A stretch of 64,000 nt of DNA from assembly GCA_018672475.1 (NCBI GenBank), contig JABHFS010000163.1, positions 1-64,000 of the forward strand, read 5' to 3'. The notes beneath the pieces were generated by a model, which did no database searches, had not been told where the DNA came from, and saw only the letters and a list, made by a program, of their open reading frames with translations. A program made the translations under genes and the position numbers. Positions 1 to 8,387 of this stretch are shown in pieces (the stretch's first letter is position 1; each line of letters opens with the position of its first letter). Source of the DNA: Gemmatimonadota bacterium. GTDB lineage: Bacteria > Latescibacterota > UBA2968 > UBA8231.

Positions 1-627
1 CTCTACGAACACGATTGCTGGTACGACCACCACGGCATATACGACAACTGCCTCTACGTACCACTGATCATCCGCCTGCCCGGGAAACTGCCCGCCGGCA
101 AGCGCGTTTCCGGTACCACCCTACACCAAGATCTGGTACCAACGATTCTCAATCTGCTCAATATCAAGAGCGACATTAAGTTCGACGGCCAATCACTCTT
201 GCCGCTAGTCGATGGCAAACAGGCCTCTAATTATTCGGATTTCTATATCACCGAGTGCACCTGGATGCGCAAGCACGGCTGGCGCACGCCGGAGTGGAAA
301 CTGATGATCGCACTCGAACCCGACTTCCACTTCAAACCTGAAGTCGAACTCTACAACCTAGTCAACGACCCGCTCGAACTGAAAAACCTCGCCAAAAAAG
401 AGCCCGGCATCGTCGCAGGCCTAACCGCCCGCATGAACGCCTGGATCGCCAAGCGCGAAAAGGAAACCGACACCACCAACCCGATGTTCACCAATCTGCA
501 ATGGCACGGTTCCACCAGTCACGACGGCCCGTTCGAGTCGTCGCAACAAGCCTACGAAACGCTACATATCGGTTCAGCAGGGTCGGCAAGTAAGTTGCAG
601 GCGGGCAGCAAAAAGAAGAAGAGATAG
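1..627 (+). CDS. Sulfatase, C-terminal part (5' end outside window)
   Basis: The reading frame is open from base 1 to a stop at 625-627 and gives the last 208 residues of a formylglycine-dependent sulfatase. The visible part starts at LYEHDCWYDHHGIYDNCLY, the region where sulfatases of this superfamily describe the client enterprise of bound sulfate ester, followed by VPLIIRLPGKLPAGKRV and the typical HQDLVPTILNLL segment and the C-terminal ELYNLVNDPLELKNLA sub-domain. The catalytic Cys/Ser and most metal ligands lie upstream and cannot be checked. The tail is basic (GSKKKKR). Substrate is unknown; in this context a sulfated polysaccharide is a reasonable guess. The family call is firm, the specificity is not. 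Confidence 0.85.
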   Translation, partial: LYEHDCWYDHHGIYDNCLYVPLIIRLPGKLPAGKRVSGTTLHQDLVPTILNLLNIKSDIKFDGQSLLPLVDGKQASNYSDFYITECTWMRKHGWRTPEWKLMIALEPDFHFKPEVELYNLVNDPLELKNLAKKEPGIVAGLTARMNAWIAKREKETDTTNPMFTNLQWHGSTSHDGPFESSQQAYETLHIGSAGSASKLQAGSKKKKR

Positions 628-651
628 TCAACAAAACAGTATTGGGAAGCT

Positions 652-689
652 TTAGGCCCTGTTCTATTGTACGATAGAACAGGGCCTAA
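652..689. terminator. Perfect 16-bp inverted repeat after the sulfatase
   Basis: Arms 652-667 and 674-689 are perfectly complementary with a 6-base loop (TGTACG). It begins 25 bases after the sulfatase stop. Only a short T stretch follows, so it may be a terminator, a transcript-stabilising stem or a protein site. Confidence 0.5.
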
Positions 690-803
690 CCTATTTTCTG
701 GCGAGTACGCACTGATCACGGCAACCGAATCCGAAAACCGCGATGGCTTCCCAGTCGACTCCCTAAGCCTATTTCACAACAGTGAGCGCGACGATCGCGA
801 AAG

Positions 804-839
804 GTAAATAAAAACGGGGACTGCAAACGCAGCCCCCGA
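804..839 (-). terminator. Intrinsic terminator of serC
   Basis: Read on the minus strand this is a GC-rich hairpin (GGGGCTGC, loop GTTT, GCAGTCCCC) followed by a T-rich run, about 30 bases after the serC stop. Confidence 0.75.
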
Positions 840-869
840 ACGATCTCTCTCCCAATATATCGCGAACTT

Positions 870-2027
870 CTACTTTGCGCCCTTAATCTCGGCAAAGGCC
901 CAATCCAACCACACCACCAAAGCCTCGAGATCTCCGGCCTCTATCGTCGAACCGCACCAGATGCGCAAACCCGGCGGCGCATCGCGATAGCCGTTTATAT
1001 CGCAAGCGACGCTCTCATCTTCCAATAGCGCCAGCATCTGTTTAACCTTGGCGCGCTGGCGCTCTTCCGTCAAACCTGCGTACCAGCCATCGACGATCTT
1101 CAGGCATACCGAAGTATTCGAACGAACCTCTGGGACATCGGGCAGAAACGCGATCCAACCACTCGCCTCTACCCACCGCTCCAGCACCGCCAAATTATCC
1201 CGCGAGCGCTGCAGCAACGCGGACAAACCACCGATCTCTTCAGCCCAGCGCAATCCGTCCAACGCGTCCTCGACACACAGCAAAGAGGGCGTGTTGATCG
1301 TATCCCCCTTAAACAGCGCCTCGTTGAGCTTGCCCCCCTTGGTCATACGGAAAATCTTGGGCAAGGGCCAAGACGGCGTATAACTTTCGAGCCGGGTAAC
1401 GGCCCGCGGGCTCAGCACCAAAATGCCGTGTGCTGCCTCACCGCCCATCACCTTCTGCCACGAATAGGTAACCGCATCGAGCTTATCCCAAGGCAACTCC
1501 ATCGCAAAAACCGCCGAGGTCGCATCGCAAATCGTCAACCCTTGCCGATCCGCGGCGATCCAATCCCCATTCGGCACCTTCACACCCGAAGTCGTACCAT
1601 TCCAGGCAAAGACCACATCACGGTCAAAACTCGCCTGCGACAAATTGGGCAATTCGCCAAAAGCAGCGCTGAAGACCCGCGTATCCTCTATCTTCAATTG
1701 CTTGGTAATATCGGTCACCCACCCCTGGCTAAAACTCTCCCAGGATAACACATCAACCCCCCTCGCCCCCAACAGCGACCACAAACACATCTCCACTGCC
1801 CCGGTATCCGAAGCCGGTACTACCGCAATGCGATAATCCTCCGGCACGCCCAAGGTCTCACGCGAGCGCTCAATAACCTCCTGCAACTTCGCCCGACCAA
1901 TAGGTGCGCGATGCGAACGCCCTAACGCCGCGTCTTGCAAAGCATCAAGGCTCCAGCCGGGCCGCTTGGCACAGGGACCGGATGAGAAACAGGGATTTTG
2001 TGGTTTGATTTCAGGTTTAACGGCCAT
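870..2027 (-). CDS. serC: Phosphoserine aminotransferase (SerC type)
   Basis: PLP-dependent class V aminotransferase that converts 3-phosphohydroxypyruvate and glutamate to phosphoserine and 2-oxoglutarate. The protein starts with the family signature [14 protein letters not shown]; the segment [16 protein letters not shown] carries the PLP-binding lysine (SWQK) and [13 protein letters not shown] is the active-site loop. About 385 residues, the length of the SerC branch found in alphaproteobacteria and archaea rather than the shorter E. coli type. I chose ATG at 2027 because the protein before it is not family sequence; a TTG at 2048 or 2042 lies close behind an AAGGAAG ribosome site and is possible. 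It ends the minus-strand block that begins with glcD, but 230 bases of structured leader separate it from the SDR gene, so it probably has its own promoter. Confidence 0.9.
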   Translation of the reverse strand: MAVKPEIKPQNPCFSSGPCAKRPGWSLDALQDAALGRSHRAPIGRAKLQEVIERSRETLGVPEDYRIAVVPASDTGAVEMCLWSLLGARGVDVLSWESFSQGWVTDITKQLKIEDTRVFSAAFGELPNLSQASFDRDVVFAWNGTTSGVKVPNGDWIAADRQGLTICDATSAVFAMELPWDKLDAVTYSWQKVMGGEAAHGILVLSPRAVTRLESYTPSWPLPKIFRMTKGGKLNEALFKGDTINTPSLLCVEDALDGLRWAEEIGGLSALLQRSRDNLAVLERWVEASGWIAFLPDVPEVRSNTSVCLKIVDGWYAGLTEERQRAKVKQMLALLEDESVACDINGYRDAPPGLRIWCGSTIEAGDLEALVVWLDWAFAEIKGAK

Positions 2028-2103
2028 CTCTACTTCACTCAACGCCAATTGCTTCCTTTCTATATCATTAATCGCGTATAGTGGGAACCACTAAAGTTTC
2101 CGA

Positions 2104-2259
2104 GGTCTGGCCACGGGGTGCGACGCAGGGCGTTTTCCGGAGTAGTTAGGCGGTAAAAGGGTCTCGCCGGGCAGTGCTGGGAAGTGGTCGCGACTCCGAC
2201 CCGAGGGGCGACGGCTCTGGGCGTATCATTCCCCCGGAGACTCACCCCGCGACCAGACC
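2104..2259 (-). ncRNA. Candidate structured RNA in the serC leader
   Basis: The 250-base gap before serC folds into nested helices. Outer helix: 2104-2110 with 2253-2259, continued after a 4-by-4 internal loop by 2115-2120 with 2243-2248. Next: 2161-2165 with 2237-2241 and 2168-2171 with 2233-2236. Inner: GGGAA 2179-2183 with TTCCC 2229-2233 and GTCGC 2187-2191 with GCGAC 2208-2212, plus a side hairpin with TTTTCCG (2133-2139 region) and CGGTAAAA (2150-2158 region). All helices are complementary on either strand, so orientation is inferred from position: it would be the 5' leader of serC, roughly 75-230 bases before the start. I do not recognise the family. It could be a serC riboswitch, a free small RNA or an imperfect palindromic repeat. 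Confidence 0.45.
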
Positions 2260-2278
2260 GTCCGCGCCTAGCCTCAGC

Positions 2279-3043
2279 CTATTCCGTCCGCGCCAACATC
2301 CCCCCATCCACCGTCAACGAAGTCCCCGTAATAAAAGACGCCTCATCCGAAACCAAGAACAACACCGCATTGGCGATATCCTCGCCGGTGCCCAATCGAT
2401 TCGCCGGTACCATCTTCGCGTAGCGCCGCCGCTCTTTCTTAGGGACTTTCAAATCATCCCACAAAGGTGTCAATATAGCACCCGGCAATACCGCGCATAC
2501 ACGAATATCCGGACCGTAGTCAATCGCCAACGTGCGCGTCAGTCCCAAGACCCCGGCCTTAGCCGAATCATAGGCCGTGGCGGTAGCGAAGCTGACGAGT
2601 GAGTGGACCGAACCGGTATTAATTATTACGCCACCACCAGTCTTGCGCATCACCGGGATGCCGTATTTAGCCGCCAGAAAAATGGCCTTCAAGCCTATGT
2701 TCAATGTACCGTCCCAATCCTTCTCGTCGAGTTCGGTGGCCGAACCGTGGCGAAACCAAATCGCATTATTGTGCACAATATCCACACGACCAAACGCTTT
2801 CTCTGTGCGCTCAAACATGCGAATGACCTGCGCCGACTTGCCAACGTCGGTGCGCACAAAAATCGCCTCGCCCCCATCAGCGTTGATTTTGTCAGCGACA
2901 CGCTTACCCGCCTCTACATTCACATCCGCCACGCAGACCGATGCCCCTTCGCGTGCCAGGACCTGTGCAGTGACTTCCCCGATGCCCGATGCCGCACCGG
3001 TAACGATAGCCGCCTTACCAGCAATCCGCCCCGTATTTTTCAT
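2279..3043 (-). CDS. Short-chain dehydrogenase/reductase (SDR)
   Basis: Classical NAD(P)-dependent SDR of 254 residues. The Rossmann motif TGAASGIGE lies near residue 15, the NNA segment near 90 (HNNAIWF), and the catalytic Ser and YxxxK are in NTGSVHS and AYDSAKAG; the C-terminal PGAI and GGMLARTE tail are typical. ATG at 3043 is preceded by GGAGG seven bases upstream, which decides the start. It follows the mutarotase-like gene by 13 bases, and those two follow glcF and glcD, so a sugar or hydroxy-acid dehydrogenase role is likely. Oxidative L-rhamnose or L-fucose catabolism would fit, but the substrate is inference. Confidence 0.88.
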   Translation of the reverse strand: MKNTGRIAGKAAIVTGAASGIGEVTAQVLAREGASVCVADVNVEAGKRVADKINADGGEAIFVRTDVGKSAQVIRMFERTEKAFGRVDIVHNNAIWFRHGSATELDEKDWDGTLNIGLKAIFLAAKYGIPVMRKTGGGVIINTGSVHSLVSFATATAYDSAKAGVLGLTRTLAIDYGPDIRVCAVLPGAILTPLWDDLKVPKKERRRYAKMVPANRLGTGEDIANAVLFLVSDEASFITGTSLTVDGGMLARTE

Positions 3044-3056
3044 GATCATCCTCCGA

Positions 3057-3401
3057 TTAAATGTGCAACTGCAAATCAAATACCATTTCCATATTCGCCC
3101 ACCACTCGCCCTCTTTCGCCTCGGGCACCTGCCGCTGAAAGGTCCGCATCAATTCATCCCACTCGGCGGCTTTCGGGTTCTGCTCGACATAGCGCGGAAA
3201 ATCGCGGTCGGGGTCGAACTCATCTGTCGCCGTCATATACATAAACATGCGTTGCCCCAACAAGAAGATCTTCATATCAGTGATTCCGACGTCGCCCAAC
3301 CCCTGCAGAGGCTCGGGCCAGGGGTTGGCATGATATGCTTTGTATTGCGCGATCAAATCGGGGTCGTCCGCCAAATCGATGGTCAAACCAAAATACTGCA
3401 T
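3057..3401 (-). CDS. L-rhamnose mutarotase family protein
   Basis: 114-residue protein of the RhaM-like ferredoxin-fold family, whose members interconvert sugar anomers. The conserved pattern is visible: LADDPDLIAQYKAYHANPWPE, GITDMKIFLLGQRMFMYM and the tryptophan-rich PKAAEWDELM. The start ATG at 3401 overlaps the glcF stop by one base (TGATG), which fixes it and points to translational coupling. It sits between glcF and the SDR. Family members act on L-rhamnose or L-fucose, so this gene hints that the cluster handles a deoxysugar; the exact sugar is unknown. Confidence 0.8.
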   Translation of the reverse strand: MQYFGLTIDLADDPDLIAQYKAYHANPWPEPLQGLGDVGITDMKIFLLGQRMFMYMTATDEFDPDRDFPRYVEQNPKAAEWDELMRTFQRQVPEAKEGEWWANMEMVFDLQLHI

Positions 3402-4723
3402 CAGCTTTCTCCTTGTTTTTCGGCGCGATAAGCCGCAGCCAGCAACGACACCGGATGCACTACTTGGACCGGGACATCCGCGCGCTGGCCGCCGTGGGCG
3501 ATCTGAATCGCGCAACCTGGATTGCCCGTAGCCACTATCTTCGCGCCCGTAGCGCGCACATGGCTCATTTTGCGATCCAAAAGCTGCATCGACATCTCGG
3601 GTTGCGTGATATTGTAAATCCCGGCGCTACCACAACACCAATCCGCTTCGGTTAACTCGATCAATTGCAAACCCGGTACTGCCCGCAAGACTTCTCGTGG
3701 CGCATCGGAAACCTTTTGTCCATGCTTGAGGTGGCACGACTCGTGATAAGTCACTTGCTGCGCGGGCAACTTACACTCCGGCGTCCGCAATTCGATCTCA
3801 ACGAGGAACTCGTGTATATCACGAACCTTGCGGCTCCACTCCTTGGCCCGCTCCGCATACTCGGCATCGTCGGCGAGCAAATGCTCGTAGTGTTTGATAT
3901 GCGAACCGCAACCGCCCGAGTTAACGATGACCGCATCTAGGTCTTCGGCATTGAACGCGTCGATATTGATTCGGGCCAGTCGCTTCGCCGTATCCAGCTC
4001 GCCATTGTGCCCGTGCAACGAACCGCAACACTCTTGCGCCTCGGGCAAAAGCACTTCACAATGGTTATGCTGCAACGCGCAGATCGTATCGGCGTTGACC
4101 TCGGCGAAGGCGATATCCTGGATACAACCGGCCAATAACGCCACCTGATATTTTGCCGCCGATGGATTCTTCTTTTTTAGATCCTGGCGATACAACTGAT
4201 CGGTAAAACGCTCGTTGATCTCAGGCGTCAATGGTTCTAGTGCGCCCAATCCCCAGGGCATCAACCGCAACAGGCCGCTCTTGCGTACGAGTGTTTGCAA
4301 ACCACTGCGCTGAAAGAAGCGCAGTGACCGCCCCAACCGGTGCAGACGCGAGCGCTTGGCAAAGAGCCAGCCAAGAGTCCAACGCCGAACAAAATCGCGC
4401 ACCGGGCTGTTTAGCAGGCCTTGCCGTTCGACCTCGGCACGCGCATTTTCGAAGAGCGTCGCATAATCGACGCCTGCCGGGCAAGCCGTCTGACAAGCCA
4501 GACACCCCAGACAGAAATACATCTCTTCGGCAAAGACCTTACTCGCCTGCAAATCGCCATCGGCGATCGCCCGCATCATCGCGATTCGTCCGCGCGGCGA
4601 GGACCGCTCCAACAAGGTCGCGTCGTAGGTCGGACAGGCCGGCAGACACATCCCGCAGTGCATGCATTGCTGCACCACGGAATAGTCCAAATTCTCGAGC
4701 AGATTTAAACCGTTGTCATTCAA
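3401..4723 (-). CDS. glcF: Glycolate/lactate oxidase iron-sulfur subunit
   Basis: 440-residue electron-transfer subunit of a GlcDEF-type 2-hydroxy-acid oxidase. Two [4Fe-4S] ligand sets are visible near the N-terminus (CMHCGMCLPACP about residues 20-31 and CLGCLACQTACP about 72-83), followed by two cysteine-rich CCG domains (ECCGSLHGHNGE and WCCGSAGIYN). It passes electrons from the flavin subunit to the respiratory chain at the membrane. Its ATG overlaps the glcD stop by four bases. No glcE-type third subunit is nearby, so the GlcD here probably carries the whole flavin part. Confidence 0.92.
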   Translation of the reverse strand: MNDNGLNLLENLDYSVVQQCMHCGMCLPACPTYDATLLERSSPRGRIAMMRAIADGDLQASKVFAEEMYFCLGCLACQTACPAGVDYATLFENARAEVERQGLLNSPVRDFVRRWTLGWLFAKRSRLHRLGRSLRFFQRSGLQTLVRKSGLLRLMPWGLGALEPLTPEINERFTDQLYRQDLKKKNPSAAKYQVALLAGCIQDIAFAEVNADTICALQHNHCEVLLPEAQECCGSLHGHNGELDTAKRLARINIDAFNAEDLDAVIVNSGGCGSHIKHYEHLLADDAEYAERAKEWSRKVRDIHEFLVEIELRTPECKLPAQQVTYHESCHLKHGQKVSDAPREVLRAVPGLQLIELTEADWCCGSAGIYNITQPEMSMQLLDRKMSHVRATGAKIVATGNPGCAIQIAHGGQRADVPVQVVHPVSLLAAAYRAEKQGES

Positions 4724-6099
4724 TCGAACATATTCCCCGGATTTAAGATTCCCACTGGATCAAAGGCGATTTTCACTCGTTTAAGCACGTCCATGCCCAC
4801 AGGGCCCAATTGCTTGGGCAGAAAGGATTTTTTCGCCAAACCGACGCCGTGTTCACCCGTGATGGTCCCGCCCAATTCGACTGCGAAAGAGAAGACTTCC
4901 TCCATGGCCTTTTCAACTCGGGCCATTTCTTCTTTGTTGCGTTCGTCGCAGAGAAACGTCGGATGCAAATTGCCGTCGCCCATATGACCAAAGGTACCCA
5001 CTTTAACCTGGTGTCGCTCGCCGACTCCCTGCACATAGGCAACCATGCGCGCCAGCTCGCTACGTGGCACTGTAACGTCCTCGAGCACAACCGTCGGCGC
5101 CAAGCGCGCCAATGCGCTAAAGGCGGTGCGCCGCGCCGAAGCTAAGCGCAGGCCCTCTTCCACCGTGGCGGCCAACCTAACTTCTCGCGCCCCGCCTTGC
5201 CGGGCGATCTTTTCGATCTGCGCCGCCTGTTCGTCCACTTCGGCCGGATGGCCGTCAACCTCCATCAGCAATACCGCCTCACAATCGGTCGGTAGGCCAA
5301 TCTTCGCGTACGATTCTACACATTCGATGGTCGTGCGATCGAGAAATTCCAACGTGCAGGGAATGATCTTGTTTTCGATGATCGCCGAAACGGTCTCCGC
5401 CGCCTGGGTCATATCGTCGTAAAGACCGAGTAAGGTCTTTTTGCTTGCAGGTGCCGGCACCAGCTTTAGAATGACTTTTGTAATGACCCCGAGCATGCCT
5501 TCCGAGCCGATAAACAAATCTTTGAGCGCGAAACCGGCTACGTCCTTGACGCATTTATTGCCGGTCTCCAGAATCTGGCCGTCCGCCAGAACCACTTCTA
5601 GCCCCATGACATAGTCGCGTGTCACGCCATATTTAAGCCCGCGTAGTCCGCCCGAATTATTGGCGACATTACCGCCGATCGTCGATATCTTGATGGAGCC
5701 CGGATCCGGCGGATAAAACAAACCCGCCGCCAACGCCTCATCAGCGACCTTCTGCGTTAACACCCCCGGCTCACAGACCATCACCAGATTGGCCGCATCT
5801 AATTCTATGATTTTATTGAGCCGCACCAGACAAAGCACGACGCCCCCTTCTGAAGGCACCGCGCCACCCGCTAAACCCGTACCTGAACCGCGCGCCACCA
5901 CCGGCACAGCCTTTTTATTGCACAAGGCCAGAATTTGCGCAACTTCCTCCCCGCGCTCCGGCAAGACCACACAAGCCGGCCGGTTGTGCAACATCGCCGT
6001 GCCATCGAAGGCATAGACGCTCAAATCCTCGTCTGAAGTCAGCAACTGGTCTTCGCGCAAGAAACTTGCCAGGCCTTTGATCAATGCTAAATTATCCAT
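4720..6099 (-). CDS. glcD: Glycolate/D-lactate oxidase FAD subunit
   Basis: 459-residue flavoprotein of the VAO/FAD_binding_4 fold. FAD binding is shown by PVVARGSGTGLAGGAVP (about residues 68-84) and the following GG and NNSGG segments (GGNVANNSGGLRGLKYG). The C-terminal oxidase domain has GDGNLHPTFL and the terminal EHGVGLAKK. It oxidises a 2-hydroxy acid such as glycolate or lactate and hands electrons to GlcF. GAGG lies just before the ATG. With the SDR and mutarotase-like neighbours, lactate from deoxysugar breakdown is one possible substrate. Confidence 0.92.
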   Translation of the reverse strand: MDNLALIKGLASFLREDQLLTSDEDLSVYAFDGTAMLHNRPACVVLPERGEEVAQILALCNKKAVPVVARGSGTGLAGGAVPSEGGVVLCLVRLNKIIELDAANLVMVCEPGVLTQKVADEALAAGLFYPPDPGSIKISTIGGNVANNSGGLRGLKYGVTRDYVMGLEVVLADGQILETGNKCVKDVAGFALKDLFIGSEGMLGVITKVILKLVPAPASKKTLLGLYDDMTQAAETVSAIIENKIIPCTLEFLDRTTIECVESYAKIGLPTDCEAVLLMEVDGHPAEVDEQAAQIEKIARQGGAREVRLAATVEEGLRLASARRTAFSALARLAPTVVLEDVTVPRSELARMVAYVQGVGERHQVKVGTFGHMGDGNLHPTFLCDERNKEEMARVEKAMEEVFSFAVELGGTITGEHGVGLAKKSFLPKQLGPVGMDVLKRVKIAFDPVGILNPGNMFD

Positions 6100-6114
6100 C
6101 TCGACCTCTATTCC

Positions 6115-6834
6115 CTAAACGACCGGCAAGCGCCGGGGCATTCTCAATCCATCGGGCAAATGCTCGATGCGGTTGATATATTCGACGAGTATCTTATTCT
6201 GGGGCTCGAAGGCGATGCGGGTAATCGCGGTATTGTCGTGCTCGTAAATCTCACTGCCGCCGGGCAACTGGTTGCCCAACGCCTGGATTAGCAGACTCAT
6301 AAAATTCCCGTGCGTCACCAAACCAATCCGCCCATGCTCTCCGGCTCGGGCCAACAAATCCGCCGCCACCGCAATCGCCCGGCCTTGGCCCTCATACCAC
6401 TCTTCCATATTCTTGTTCCACCACCCATCTTCACTAACCGTCGCCGGTACGACCGTCTCGGGAAAACGCTCGGTGATCTCCGCTCGCGTCTGGCCGCGAG
6501 AACCGACCTTACCGCGTTCCCCCCCGTGATCGAGGAAAATCCCGCCCGTCTCGTGGATATCCACCCAGATCTCAGGAGCCATACCCAATGCTCTACCGAT
6601 CGGCTCAGCCGTGTGCATGGCACGAATCATCGCGCTACAATAGAGCCGATCGAGGCCGGGTTGACCTTCTTCTCGCTCCTCCGGATACAAGTGCAGGCCC
6701 TTACCGATATATTCTGCTGCATACTCTATCTGGTCCCGGCCTTTCTCGGTCAATTCAGGATCAGCGACACGTAGGCTAACATCTGCCAACGCATTGTTAC
6801 TAGATTCCCCGTGGCGGATCAGAAATAGGTCCAT
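6115..6834 (-). CDS. Histidine phosphatase superfamily protein
   Basis: 239-residue phosphoglycerate-mutase-like phosphatase. The catalytic LIRHGES motif lies at residues 5-11, the substrate arginine in YCSAMIRAMHTAEPI, and the second histidine in VTHGNF. AAGGAAG precedes the ATG. The gene is only 15 bases from glcD and probably opens the same minus-strand unit. The insert WVDIHETGGIF and tail differ from true mutases, so a small-molecule phosphatase such as a phosphoglycolate-type enzyme is possible; the substrate is not visible from sequence. Confidence 0.85.
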   Translation of the reverse strand: MDLFLIRHGESSNNALADVSLRVADPELTEKGRDQIEYAAEYIGKGLHLYPEEREEGQPGLDRLYCSAMIRAMHTAEPIGRALGMAPEIWVDIHETGGIFLDHGGERGKVGSRGQTRAEITERFPETVVPATVSEDGWWNKNMEEWYEGQGRAIAVAADLLARAGEHGRIGLVTHGNFMSLLIQALGNQLPGGSEIYEHDNTAITRIAFEPQNKILVEYINRIEHLPDGLRMPRRLPVV

Positions 6835-6896
6835 GGCTTCCTTGACAGTGATTAGGGGCTTGTATTAGTTTCTCGCCCCTTTAGAAGGGGGTTAAT

Positions 6897-8387
6897 ATGA
6901 ATATTACAGTACAGCAGGGAGAAATTCAAAAAAAGGCCGCCGATGTCCTAGTTGTCAACCTCTTCGATGGAACCCGTCCAAGCGGTGCCTCAGGTGCGGT
7001 TGACAAGGCCATAGGCGGCCAGATCGCCGCTGCGATCGACCTGGGCGACTTCAGGGGCAAAAGTGGCGAGACGCTACTGCTCTATACGCAAGGGCGGGTC
7101 CCTTCTCCACGCGTGCTCGTCATCGGCCTGGGCCAAGCGAAAGACTTCGACCTCGAAAAAGCCCGCACCGCCGCCGGCACCGCCATCTCTGCACTCGCCC
7201 ACTTAGGCGCCAAGAATGCCGCGACAATCCTGCACGGCACTGGTGCCGGCAAGCTTGCAGTAGCAGCGGCCGCACAAGCCGTCGCCGAAGCCTCGCTACT
7301 GGCCGCCTACCGCTTTGACGGCTATCGCGCACACGACCGATCCCACCCGCTTAAAAAACTCAGTGTAATCGAAATTGACCGCGGCAAGCTCAAAGAGGCC
7401 CGCCAAGGGATCCAACGCGGTAACAGCATCGCTGAAGCCACCTGCCTCGCCCGTGATCTGGTCAACCACCCCGGTGGCGATGCCACCCCCGCGTATTTGG
7501 CCCGCACCGCCCGTCGCCTGGCCAAATCCCAAGGGCTGCGCTGTCAGGTCCTCGACGAAAAAGGCATCAAACGACTTGGCATGCATGCACTTTTGGCCGT
7601 GGGTCAGGGCAGTGCCAATAAACCGCGGTTTATCGCCCTCGAACACGGCCCGAAAAGCGGCGCCCCTTTGGTCTTCGTCGGCAAGGGCATCACTTTCGAC
7701 AGTGGCGGGCTCTCGCTCAAGAGCGTCGAAGGCATCCGCAATATGAAGACCGACATGTCCGGGGCTGCCGCCGTCTTGGGCGCCATGCAAGCCGTCGCCG
7801 CCTTAGGCCTCAAACGCCGCATCGTTGGCCTAGTCGCCGCCGCCGAGAATATGCCCTCAAGCACGGCCTTCCGCCCCGACGACGTGTTGAAGACCCTCGC
7901 CGGCAAGACCATCGAGATTATTAGCACCGACGCCGAGGGGCGGCTGGTCCTCGCCGATGCGCTGTCTTATGCCAGCCGCTACAAACCCGCCGCCGTCGTC
8001 GACCTCGCCACCCTCACCGGAGCCTGCGTCACCGCGCTCGGACACCACGCCTCGGGGCTCTTTGCCAACGATGACCGGCTCGCGACGCGACTATTAAACG
8101 CCGGTGAAATAACGGGTGAACGGCTCTGGCGCCTCCCCCTCTGGCCCGAATATCGCCAGCAGATCAACAGCGAGATCGCCGATATGAAAAATTCAGGCGG
8201 CCGGCCGGCCGGCGCCAGCACCGCCGCCGCTCTCCTAGCCGAATTCGCCGACTACCCCTGGGCCCACCTCGATATCGCCGGCACCGCCTGGTCGCAAAAC
8301 AACAAGCCCTATGTGCCGCAAGGCGGCGTCGGTCTCGGCGTGCGCCTGCTCACCCAACTAGCCCTCGACTGGAGTGACAAACAATGA
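6897..8387 (+). CDS. pepA: Leucyl aminopeptidase, M17 family
   Basis: 496-residue cytosolic zinc/manganese aminopeptidase. The N-terminal macro-like domain covers about residues 1-160; the catalytic domain has the metal and lysine segments VGKGITFDSGGLSLKS and NMKTDMSGAA and the signature STDAEGRLVLADAL (normally NTDAEGRL). A TTGACA hexamer at 6842-6847 is a possible -35 box in the 62-base divergent gap with the phosphatase gene. The ATG follows AAGGGGG. Its stop overlaps the next start by four bases. Confidence 0.95.
   Translation: MNITVQQGEIQKKAADVLVVNLFDGTRPSGASGAVDKAIGGQIAAAIDLGDFRGKSGETLLLYTQGRVPSPRVLVIGLGQAKDFDLEKARTAAGTAISALAHLGAKNAATILHGTGAGKLAVAAAAQAVAEASLLAAYRFDGYRAHDRSHPLKKLSVIEIDRGKLKEARQGIQRGNSIAEATCLARDLVNHPGGDATPAYLARTARRLAKSQGLRCQVLDEKGIKRLGMHALLAVGQGSANKPRFIALEHGPKSGAPLVFVGKGITFDSGGLSLKSVEGIRNMKTDMSGAAAVLGAMQAVAALGLKRRIVGLVAAAENMPSSTAFRPDDVLKTLAGKTIEIISTDAEGRLVLADALSYASRYKPAAVVDLATLTGACVTALGHHASGLFANDDRLATRLLNAGEITGERLWRLPLWPEYRQQINSEIADMKNSGGRPAGASTAAALLAEFADYPWAHLDIAGTAWSQNNKPYVPQGGVGLGVRLLTQLALDWSDKQ

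Noticed and set aside
2100-2260. Cobalamin riboswitch on the plus strand
   Set aside because: Short stretches such as GGGAAGTGGTCGCGACTCC and CGGAGAC recall it, but the key B12 box and core spacing do not fit and no plus-strand gene follows.
2174-3655. Long plus-strand frames opposite the SDR, mutarotase and glcF genes
   Set aside because: They are antisense mirrors in GC-rich coding DNA with no ribosome site and no family motif; the same holds for most overlapping frames in the window.
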